Below are positions 37,301 to 49,300 of a stretch of 64,000 nt of DNA, piece after piece. The DNA lies in assembly GCA_934045905.1 (NCBI GenBank), contig OW203761.1:33220964-33284963 (forward strand), written 5' to 3'. The notes beneath the pieces were generated by a model. It worked only from the letters and a program-made list of their open reading frames with translations. It had not been told where the DNA came from and searched no databases. Within the stretch, counting starts at the first letter, position 1, and the number at the start of each line of letters is the position of its first letter. The stretch comes from Leuctra nigra. Its lineage: Eukaryota > Arthropoda > Insecta > Plecoptera > Leuctridae. Made by a program: the position numbers and the translations under genes.

Positions 37301-40300
37301 GCCGAGGATCGCGATGTAGAGGAACAGGAGGCGGTCATTCATCGTGTTCATCCATTGACGTCGCCTCTCTCTGCCGAGGATCGCGATGTCGAGGAACAGG
37401 AGGCGGTCATTCATCGTGTTCATCCATTGACGTCGATTCTCTCTGCCGAGGATCGCGATGTCGAGGAACAGGAGGCGGTCATTCATCGTGTTCATCCATT
37501 GACGTCGCCTCTCTCTCTGCCGAGGATCGCGATGTAGAGGAACAGGAGGCGGTCATTCATCGTGTTCATCCATTGACGTCGCCTCTCTCTGCCGAGGATC
37601 GCGATGTAGAGGAACAGGAGGCGGTCATTCATCGTGTCCATCCATCACTCTGCCGAGGATCGCGATGTCGAGGAACAGGAGGCGGTCATTCATCGTGTTC
37701 ATCCATCACTCTGCCGAGGGTCGCGATGTGAAGGACAAGTGGCTCGTGCCAGCGCCGCTGAATGGCAGCGGAATTCCCCCGGAATGTCGTCGCTGAGAGG
37801 GCGTCATATCAAGTCAGACGAGACTCGGAATTCGGCATTTAAACCAAACCCGAGGGTGTTCGTGGGGTATTTTTAACACGACTCGTTTATCGGTTCGAAA
37901 GCTCGGGAATATTCTGCTCAAGAGGGTATAGAAATACTAGTTTTATTGGGAGAAAAAGAACATTCAATAAAATACTTTGTAAAAACGACAAAAACTGAGA
38001 ATAAAATCTTGTAAACTTTGGAAATACAGCATTATTTGAAAAAAGGGTACGGAACCAATGTTATAAAACGGTTCAGTACGGAAATGATTGCAACAAAGCT
38101 CCTGAACATGTTTGGTCGGTTTGCCAGGAGTCAAGCTGTATCTTCCACTAATAGGCAGCGCGTAACGACGCATGAATCGCGCCAAGTTCAATGCCACCCC
38201 GCGAACACGGCGCTGATTGGCCGTCACAAGTCGCCGCGAGATAATCCCCCAATCCGGCGCGCGTCATCGACGACGGCGACCAAGTCGACCACTTTGAATC
38301 AATATCTCCAGTCACGAGTGGAACACAACACAGAGGGTGGCGCGGGAGGGGGACAAAGCAGAACCCTCTCTATTCAGCATCCCTTGTCTACAAGGCGAGG
38401 AGCGGATCGTTATCGCGGCGTGGTCGGCGATCATGCACGTGGCAAGACCCGCAATATAGCGACACCCTCCCCCCTGCACCCTGTACACAGGCACCGAGCG
38501 CTCAATAACTAACTAATAAACTAAGTGGACGATTAGTCACGGCGAGAGGCAGAGCTATCGGAACTGCGACTTGGTTGTCATTGAGATGTAGGAAACTGGA
38601 GGATCGCACCCATGAGACAAACATGAAACACTTTTTGCTTTTTGTAGTAAATCTAGGGATATTTACACTTGGGGACCGCTATGGAAACTGACGGTTGCGT
38701 CAAATTTTCCCAAAATGCCTCAGTCTCCCCAAGGCTCATTATTTACTCCACTGTTATGCAACTTTGGAAGGTAGTTTTGATACACATTTTCTGGGGATAT
38801 TATTGAAAAAATTTAAGAAATATTTAAAGAAAAAAAAGTTTTATTTTCCACATTTCATGAAAAAATATGATTTTTTGTTTGTTTGAAGTATTTCTTACAT
38901 TTTCTTAATTTAGTATTCCTAGAATATGTGTATCAAAACTACCTACCACAGTTGCATAACAGTGGAGTAAATAATGAGCATTGGGGAGACTGAGGTAGTA
39001 TTTGGGAAAATTTGACGCAACCGTCAGTTTCCATTGCGGTCCCCAGGACTCTTAAACCATGATATTATGATTCCTTCGACCACTTCCAGCAATGCTGATG
39101 ATAGTAAGTTATCAAACACGTATTCTTTTTATAGAGAAATAATTAAAAACGAATAATTTATGCGAACGATTTCATTCAACTTTTGCACGAGTCATCTTAC
39201 TATTTCGTCGTGTTTACATCCGCGCAACGGCGCGTCATGTCGTAACTGGTTATGAATCATGATGTCACATCTCTGCAGGTGGCTGTGTCTAATGAGTAGT
39301 CTAAACGGCGCGAATGCTGTGTCAAGTGGTGCGCTGGTGTTATCGAGCAGTCGGTGCCGCGCGCTAATAGCGCCACGGAGCTGGTTTTACAGCCATTTCC
39401 ATACCTGCACAGCCCGCATAGCATCACTGGAGTATCCGCTTTTAGAACTCAATTCATTGCTTATTTGGTGGATATCATCGCGACCACAGAGGACGAGATA
39501 TTTATAGGGATATTTAGAACGATATACTGGGCGCCCACTTTCCCGCCGAAATCGGGGCGCCGTGATCGAATCGTTATACATTATGCATCTTTGGAGCAGG
39601 AGTTTATACAAGCGAATAAAATGCAGTCAAGACTCAAACGACCTTGAGTTCTAATCTGTTATTGTAATTGCTGCAAATTTAAAATAGGTATAGAATGTCT
39701 GCGAACAGCGAGCATGCAAAGCTCTTTAGAAATAAGACTATAGTAATTAATTTCTCGCAACCCAAAGGATTCTGATAACAAGGTACTGGTTTCCATGAAC
39801 TATTGGGCGAGCACAAAAGGCATTTTATGATAGATTTCAACATGTCGAATGACGCGAGTCGCTGGTGGGCGGTGAGCGTCGACCTTCTCGTCGGCGCCGC
39901 ATATTGACAGATCGGCGGCGGCGGCGCCGTGCGTCGGACTCCACCACCGCCGCCGAGCCAGGCAGAGAGGACCACCCTAAAACTCTCGGTCAATACCGTC
40001 GCTCGTCTCTCGAGTCTTCCACCGTAGCGGGACGCGGGAAAATGCAAACGACGGAAAGGAAGAGCGAGACGCTAGAATACATGCAGGCTTTGATACCTTG
40101 AGGTTCAGCCTGACACTTGCAAAATCTTTCGAATAATATTCATCTAATGAACTAGAGTTTTATTGTGGAAAATACGCTTCATCAAAAACAATCTTCTTCT
40201 TTCTTCCATTTAGTATATCTTCCTATTTGCTGATCCTCCTCTTTGATAGCGAGGTAACCAAGCAATAAATGTTCCCTAAATGTTCTGAATTGCTCGCGTT

Positions 40301-43300
40301 GCAATTACAATTAAGCGGCATAACAATGTGTGTAGTTAGTTGAAATCGCATCCGTACATAAATACGTACACCAGGTTTACCGCATGGTATTATTATCCAT
40401 AAGCAGGTTGTTGACTTTCAGCATTAGTCACACGGCTATTTTACATCGGCCGTGTTAGTATTCAACAACCGAAATGCATGCGATAATAGCCGCATATTGA
40501 CTCGTCTTCAGGCTGTTGACAAAACATTCCCGACTCCACGCATCGGCCAAGCACGGGCCGGTGTTTCCAAGCGCACGATAGAAAAAGAGGACGATAAAAA
40601 TAAAAACAAGTCCTGCAATTCCTTTTGCCAAATCGGGTGGATGTTTGTCGTCAACAAAGACCTGTTGCTCTGACACTTCACGTTGTGTGGAAAGAAAGTA
40701 GAAATGCTGCTCCTGCTTTCGGGTTCATCTGCACATTGGCACAATCTCTGCTCAAGGAAACGCCCGCTAGCGGAAAATGTGACAAGTGTGAAAACGGAAA
40801 TAGCTATTTCAATGAAGAAATGCTTCTCACGCAGACTGCCGTAATCAGTCATTAATCAGTGATTAAGTCGTAGTCGTAGTAGAAGTAATAGTAGTAGTAG
40901 TAGTAGTTGTAGTAATCAACTGTCTCACAAGTAGTAAACATTGTACACAATGAATAACTGTTGCTCAATTCATGATAAACCGGGAAAATAATAGAAATTC
41001 ATTTAATTTTGAAACTAACGTATAAAAAGTTGTAAAACCTTATAGAAAGCAGCCAGCTATGGTCTGCTAATTTCGCTGGGTTTTTAGATAGGTACGTTGC
41101 GTTGCGGCTGGCTGGTGTTCGCAGAGAGGCAGGCAATGAGGAAACAGTGTGGAGTCAAGACACAATGAACTCACCGGCCGAGATGAGCTCCGGAGAGACG
41201 AGGCTGGAGAGATCGGGCTCCTCGCCGTACCAGAAGATCCACAGCTCCTTGGCGGCGTGCAGAGAGAGCGCCGGATGACTCTGCGTGGCGGGAGCTGTGG
41301 ACGGCGGCAGACCGATGGAGTCAAACAGGCCTCCGCCGCCGGTGTTGACGGCGCTGCCGGGCACCTGGGTGGCCACGCGACGCCACACGCACAGCACGTC
41401 GACGGCGAGGCATCGGGAGAAGCTGGACAAGACGGGGTCGTCGAGCGGCTCAGGCGAGAAGCTGGACTCGCCCCAGACGAGTCGACGCCATTTGATGCCG
41501 CAGAGGTCCGTCTGGAACAACAACAGGTTGAAACATTAACAACTTGTCCTGGCAATGTCTTCACATACCTGCTACGATAATTGAGCCACCGATTACGTCA
41601 TCCAAATCTTCAATAAACCCACAAAATAAAATTAAATCCCCATTAAAATTTAATATTAAGTTACAATCTAAAACTAATGGCAATAACAACTAGACCTTTA
41701 TTGACCGCGCGTTATGTTCAGGTAGTCAATTCCCCAATTTACGGAGGGTAGGGGGGAGGGGTGGCTATAACGAGTAGTTCCGGGATATCCATCCCCTCTC
41801 ACCCAAATAATACGTATTATAGTGACCTAGTGAATCGGCTTTCGACGCAACACCCCTCTAAGCCACCTTCATTTGACGGAATCCCTCCCCCCTCTTCACT
41901 ACGCGATTCATTCGCTAATTTCATAAACAACTCACTCCACTGGGTTAGCGCCGTACTCCAGGATTAACATCGTCCGAGAGACTTAGTGGAGGCGTCGACG
42001 ACAAAACAGAGCTTTCCCTGCTAGTAGACAGGTGTGCGACGGGGATACCTGCGGCTAGAGAGCCTGCGGCGAACTACTACGTTGTATGGGGAGATGAAAA
42101 GGGGGTGATTCTGAGGCCCCTTCCAAAGTGGACCACTACCGAATCTTGGGATTGAAATTGAGATATAATATTTTAAGATATAGGCAGAGGATAAACCGTG
42201 TTCATATTTTAATTGTAACGCTCAATTGGTACCTTCTCGGTAGTCGGTACATCTAAAATCAATAAGAATTCCTAATATTTGAACCTGTGATTTCAAGAAT
42301 GGACGACGAATATGTCATGAAACCAAATTATAATACCCCTGTATTATGTTGTGTTCGTAATAAATACATAGGTATTTTCGTCGATCTAATATCCCAATGA
42401 TTACGTGTAACTTTCGAATTCACCAAGCTTCCGATCGGAAGATTTAGATGGAATACAAAATAAATACACTAGGTACCTATCCAAAATTAAGTAATATATT
42501 GGCAACACAAGAAATTAGGGAAGAGGGTGGTGGGGGGGGGGGGATACAGAATGTATTTAATACTATGCAATACGAACAACTGGTCATACAAAGGTGCAAT
42601 ATTGAAAATATTCTACTAACTTGTTCTTTAAAAACATAGATCTCGAACTTATCAAATTGGAAAATTTTGCGATGTTAGCCCGTTAGTGTCTAATAATATG
42701 ATGTTTCCTACGAGGCGTTCCGCCACTGCGTTACGGTGGGACCTGCAGGTATTTGCCGCCGTCCCGCGCTAATCGTCTGACACCAGGTCCGCGACAACAA
42801 CAAACAGAGCGCGCGGCGCGGCGGTGGCGCGGCCGCCATGCAAACACGGAAGTTCTCTCGCCGTGACAGCTAGCCGCGGCGTTGCTTCGCTTTGTGTCGG
42901 CCAACTTGGCAACATGACGATTACATCACGACACAGAGAGGCAGGCCTAATGGTTCGAGCGAGAATTCACCGCTGCCGCTCGCAGCCCTGGCGTCGGCGA
43001 GCGAACGGTGATTTCATTCTGTGACTCTCGCGCGCGTACCCGAGCAGAATGCAACCTGCCATGCGTTACACAACTGGTAATACGAGAATGAATTGGAGTC
43101 GTCATGTGTGCAGCAAGTTCAACACAATGAATGGCCCACCAATGTCAAGGGTATCATTGGAGTTTTTTATTAGACTATCTTGGTTTGGGTAGAAACATTC
43201 ATTTTAGTAACACAATCTTACGACAAATTTATAATGATGTCAGCAATATTCACCCCTCTTCCTTCCCAAGATTATCGATCGATCGCTAGTGTTCTGTAAT

Positions 43301-46300
43301 GTGTAAATAACGCTCCGCGCTTCAGGCAAGATTGAAGGATACAACACCGCTTTCGATAATTGGCCTGTCGAGAATGGAAGCTATGAATAGTCGGAAACGT
43401 CACAAGGTAACAAGAGAGGGGGCTCCGCGAATAAGTCGGGACATAAACATCGCCGTAATATGACACATCTCGATCCAATTACTACTCGCATTTGGACCAT
43501 CTCGAGGACTCTGACTACCTAGAGAGCTTCGGCCATCGACCTCCGCCGCTGCGATGTGCCGTATTTCGAACGCTCTCGACTCCGCCTTGCATGGTTGCAA
43601 TCTCGCCCGACTCGACTTTCACCGTGGTTTAAAAACACACGCGCACAGAGCGAAGTTATTCCGATCTCATGGAAATAACTCCGCATTTAGAAAAACAAAT
43701 ATGTGCTAAAACCATCGAAAACGAGCCGCGAACAAACGCCGAGGACATCGAACAATGAGTCGGATTTTGTCGAGTAACGCGGCAACAGGTACGAAGGGCA
43801 AGCGAGTGAATGGGCGTGTGTTTGTTTATTGGCCTCTCTCGCCCTTCAATGACAGTGACAACCACGGTGTAAATGATGCAAAGTGCATCGCTATTTGCAG
43901 AATCTTGACCTTGGCACGCTTGTGTGGCTGTATCAGTCGCGTGCCTCTTGGTAGATCTAGAGCGCTGGGTCCTCTCGCAGCTGATACTCGCTCAGCTGAC
44001 AGCTGTCAAAACGTAGACAACGCCTCCCGCCATTCATGACAGTTGTATAATATTCTACTCGTCAGTAATGAATGGCTCTCAGCAGTGGCGTTCTAACCGG
44101 GGTTCGATTGTTCATATTAGTCGAGAGATTAGACAGGAATGACTCCGACAGTGGCGGTGCAACAGGTAGCGCGGTGCTCCGGGTGCATTCTGGTCCCACA
44201 CACACCTTGCGGAGACTCGACAAACTTACGGTTCACATATCAATGTTGAGGCCGTGACCAAATCCTTATCTCGTTTTCGATAATGATTCATGTTGCCAAG
44301 TCGAGTCAGGTTCGTCGATGCGATACTACATTTTAGATGTGATGTTTAATCTACCTAATGTAATTCGAGCAGAAGTTAGGAGTATTTAATCAATTAAACC
44401 AACTGTCAATTATCTGTCAATTAAAGGATAAGCCTAAGGTTAATATTTAATTAGATCTCTAAAGAACATTAATTAGATCCATGCAGTACAATGCCACTGT
44501 TTTCATCGTAGGTAAGTCTAGACAATGCCTAGTGATTAGTTATGTTTTGACGTCACATCAACTTTTAGCCACTAGAATGGGCAATACGACGGCGTCAACG
44601 AACACTGTCTAAGATGACTCATTAACACACAATCTATAGCACTGATTTAGTCTTGACGGTAACAGGTAACGTCAAGGAAAGTCACCATTCAGATAAGGCA
44701 AATACAAGACAATGAAAATTGTATCTTAAAAGACAGTCATTTCTTTAGACAATCACACTTTGTAACAATGTAGGTGATACAATTATTTCATGTAGGTAGG
44801 TACTGGAGTGAATTGCTTTCAACAAAAGCAAATACCGGTCATAAGATAAGTACCTACCTATATAAATTTTAAACGAAGAGAAAACGTGAAAATTAAAAAC
44901 AAGAGATCTAAAGGACACCATGTAACGGACCATATAATTTCGTAGATAAGACGGGGCATATCTCAAAGAGATTTGGCTGTCCCGGAAGAGTGGGACGTCA
45001 TAGGCAGTTATAATCACTGACGTGTGAACGGACTCACCGCCATGTTGTTTGTTTTAATAAGTAACTAACTACCCCCGTGCGACATAGCTCAATACGCCCT
45101 AACGTGTCGCATTACGTAACCAATTACGATAAACAAAAGCACCACGCGGCGCCGTCTCTTGAGGGCGGGTGGGTTTTATTGTTCACAATTAGGTCTGGAC
45201 TGTAGACATCGTTAAGCCCTGCAATCAGGTGCATGACCTACGCACCGCGTTCTGATAACGACGTCGTCCTTGTGCCGGCACGTTGACACCCCAAACACTC
45301 ACCTAGACACGTACAACAGCAAACAGTCGCGTGCTTCCCGCTCACGCCATCGCATTGATCGCGCGCATCGCAAACTAGCTTTGTTTCCAAACGCGAATAT
45401 TAGCGATGTTGTAATCGAACAAAGAACGGGAGCGTCGACAGAAATCAGTGACCTCCAGGCGGAATGTTGCTATGTTTATGCACAGCACACGTACGTATGT
45501 ACATCAAGTGCAATTTTAATAGAGAGGAATTTAGTATCATCCTAAATACGATACTAGTTTACGATCATCGTAAATATAATACCAAACGATGTGTAAAACG
45601 AGAGTGTAAAACTGCACCCGCCAAGGACGTTCGTTTTGCGGGTTTCTTTTTGTAAAGGGTCAACGCAGCAAGTGCATGTAAAACGAACACGTCGATTTCC
45701 CACGCCTCTTGTTCGGGTCTCAAGAATGTTCATTGATTGGCTGGCTAGCGCGCCATTGAGGGCATGACCCAGATCTTAGGGCGCACAGAAAACATGGCTA
45801 CATGAACACTAAATCCATACATCGATTGTACTGTGCAGACTCGATCTTTACTCTCTCTTTCCAACAGGGTGTTACGTAAAGCAGACAGTATTATTGATTT
45901 CAGTTAAAATAGGACTGTAAGCATTGCGCGGTCGCTTGGCTCGTGACGTAGCTCGCCATGTCACACAATCCGCTGTCATTTTAGTGCGTCGTTAAAGCGT
46001 AATAAACAGTCATGAATGGGGCCGCGGTATTTTAATGGTCAAGTTTGCCACATTGTGTTGAAGTGGCTGGCAGTCGAGTGGCGGAGGTTTCTCACAGTGA
46101 ACAGCTACTGAATCAATAGGCCACACCGCCGAGAGCAAGCGTCCCCCTCCCCTTCGCCACCCATCACTCCCTGCCTGTGCCCGCATCGGCATGGGGTCGG
46201 GGAGGGCTTACCTGGCTACAGCCGATTCAAACATTCCCGAACGAAACGGTTCGGTTGCATAAACAGGCCCGTGTTCCGATTTCGAGCCGTGAGAGTAATC

Positions 46301-49300
46301 GCAGATTAGACGGGGCATTTCGCTTAATTGCTTTATAATTGCTCCGTGAAAGAAATTCGGCTACGTGACACAATTCCGATAATGAGACCGCCGGAATCCT
46401 TCGCTTCCAATTCCTAATCTGTCACAGAAGTCGCACTTGTTGCATTCGACAGGATCGTATTTCCAAACTACCCGCTTCCTTTTCTTATCTCCAGAGGAGG
46501 CTTACGACCCATTGTTGATGTTCCGTGATACAAACTTTGCCTTGTTCAACTCTCAACAAGTGAAAGAAAAATCCAAACATTTGATCTGAATCATCCGACG
46601 TATGAAATGAGCCCAGTTTCCATAAAACTAAAAAAACGCTCATTAAAACGCGTTGACAGGCGAGCCTTCGTACTGCATGCGATTTAATAGTGTGTGTCAA
46701 ATATGTCCAACAGGAATTCCGTAACAAATGCACAGAAACATAGTACAGGTACATCAATCCACTCGATCAACATAAAAGTATCTGTTTTCTATTGAAACAC
46801 TTCGGTACATATCAGATTCAATAGTGCAGTGGAAAACAATCATTTCGATACTACATATCTGACAGTTATTAAAACCGTCAATAAGTACATATGTTCTTGA
46901 CTGATTGGGCTGAAAATTTGTGAAATAAGAGACAATGTTGGTCTTAACGACCATGCAAAATATGTGTTGGATCAGATTTATCGAAGGCTATTTGACAGGT
47001 CAAACGGTGGTGTGGCTAGGTACATGCCATTTTAAATTAGCATACAAATGTCAGTAAAATGTCTATAACTCTTGAAGTTCAATCCAGATTTTTACAGATT
47101 TTTCAAAAGACACTTATAATACAGGTACCAATGGCCTTGCAAAATTTTGTGATGATCGGTCAAACGATTGCAGTTACATTGTCACACAAGAGTTTATTTT
47201 ATCCCCATTGCCAAGCACAGTATCAATTATACACATCAAGTTTCCGACCAACAAACCAATGGACCGAACTGCTGAAAATCATTTTGTTCACAACCAGGGG
47301 GCTTATTCTTGAAAAAGTTATCACGTCATAACTCCAAGTTATGATGTCATAAGGAAATTTGTCCTATCTCTCACCATGTTAATATTATGACTTTCTTATG
47401 AGTCATTACTTATGACGTGATAACTATTTCAAGAATAACCATCCAGAACAGTAATATAAGTTTTGTGAAAAAATTGGCCTGATCCGTTACTTCGTTCGGT
47501 AGGAGACGCCAGATGCACAAATAAAAAAAGAACAAAAAAAAACAAAAAAAAAAGAACAGAGATTCGAGCCATCATAAGTTTCAAGTGGAGACGCTCGCTA
47601 TGCTCGCTTAAAAACAATCCATCGTGCTACTGACTTACTGCTATGTGCGAGCAAGAGCAAACAATTATCATCTTGTGTCAAGGCCTCATCATTTAGCATT
47701 GCACTGGCTGCACAAGCACATAACGCGCAGCGCAGTCGGCCAACAGACACCTGGCACGCAGGAATTGTAACAAGCTGACTGGTGTTGTTCAAATCCACTT
47801 CCTAACCAGAGACTGCTGCCAATAAAGCTTGCACCAAACGAAGGTCATTTGCTAATCAAGATAAATAAATGTGAACCATAATATTCAATCAAAAATTTAC
47901 GGTTATTGGTTCTACAATTTACGAATTACGATACATTTTTAAAAAAAAATTATAATTTCGGATCAAAAACATTCTTCCGAATCCTAGGTACCCTTAATTA
48001 AAATTGAATGATGAATAATTTGTAATCTCGTAAATGAGATAGCAGCCAGGTAAACGTATCGAGTGACGCCAAGCCAAGCTTAATCTACCTGACCTCGGTG
48101 AGCAACCTAGGAGCAACGCGGTACAAGACAAGCCACCGAGTTCAAGTAGGTCTACATTTCAGAATAGAATCTCTCGACAAGGAATTGCGGCGTTCTCAAG
48201 AAGCAAACATTGCCGCCTGACCGCCTTGACAAGACCGCACACCCTCAAATTCACACCCAGTCTAGCCAAAGAGCCCCCCCCCCCCCTCCTCACCCCAATG
48301 AAGAGGGCCATTTGACACATGTGATGTGAGCCTAGATGCCAAGTCCTTGGGCTGGATTACAACTCTTATCTCACTCAACACAGTAGGCCTATCAATGCAT
48401 CTGATAATGTCGAATAATAAACAACAAAGTGTGAGACTTCACGGATTCAAATATTGTACAAGTGTAATGTATTCAGAGCATAAACGAGATCATGTTGCAA
48501 CATTGCATTTTCTGCTGCCGCTCGACTATGTCTTTAATAGCCCACTGGCCGCAGCACACGCTGCGCCCTATGAAACGATAGAACGCTATCAATTTAGTTT
48601 CTGGAAACGAACAAAATTAGACGATGCTTGCTTTATAAATGCAAGGTGAACAACTTGATTGTTTAGCGATGCAACTTCGTGTAGGAGATTTGATTTGAAC
48701 GTCATCTCCTGGCTAAGAGCCGATGTACATATGAAAATTAACTTGTCCCACTAAAACGTCAAGGTCTTCAAGGCTAGAACTCAAGTGCCCGGAGTAATGC
48801 GGTTATGCCACTGTTAAGAACAACTTTCCTTAGAATGTGACCCAATAATGATAATATGTAAAAGTATTCTGTAGTCTGTACTATCAGATTTAGCATATCA
48901 GACACACGATGGCCATCGTAAAGAAATGGCCATCAGCGAAAATTGAAAATATGTAAAGCCTACTTGCATAGCAGAATTTCGAAACGCACACAATATATTA
49001 ATTAAAATAAATGTTCGTGTATTTATAATTTAATTTGATAAACGCTTGTTGAAGTTTTCATAACGCGTCCGTGGACAAGCAACTGGCAAGCAGGTGACGA
49101 CTGTGTACAGGCAGATGACCTTTAACGCTCAAGCAGACCAACTTAGGATACGGCCTTATTCAATACAAATTACACCACTTTCGTGGATATATTGTTGTAA
49201 AATATTGTTCAAATTAAATATCATCAACTTTCCACGTTGACGTCTTTGCCTATGGGCGTTGCTTGAGAGCGTAGTATCCATAATAACGGACGATTGACAA

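Larger units (their letters stand above)
30869..41174 (-). other. MED13 intron 2 (10.3 kb), CpG-rich, with minisatellites and palindromes
   Basis: From about 31.3 kb the base composition changes to CpG-rich sequence. It holds three minisatellites (32591-32880, 34669-35075, 37000-37730), a 1.25-kb inverted-repeat element and a 374-bp foldback. Long ORFs here follow the repeats and show no recognisable protein. Possible regulatory content cannot be read from sequence alone. Confidence 0.6.

Noticed and set aside
36741..37537. Repeat-peptide ORFs over minisatellite C
   Set aside because: They arise from a 72-bp period on both strands, and indels in some copies break them.
37000..37730. CRISPR-like array
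   Set aside because: Units are contiguous tandem copies with no unique spacers, and the host is an animal.
46190..46330. Noncoding first exon of MED13 ending CCAG|GTAAGC
   Set aside because: Only the donor-like site supports it, and the one ATG in it hits a stop at once.
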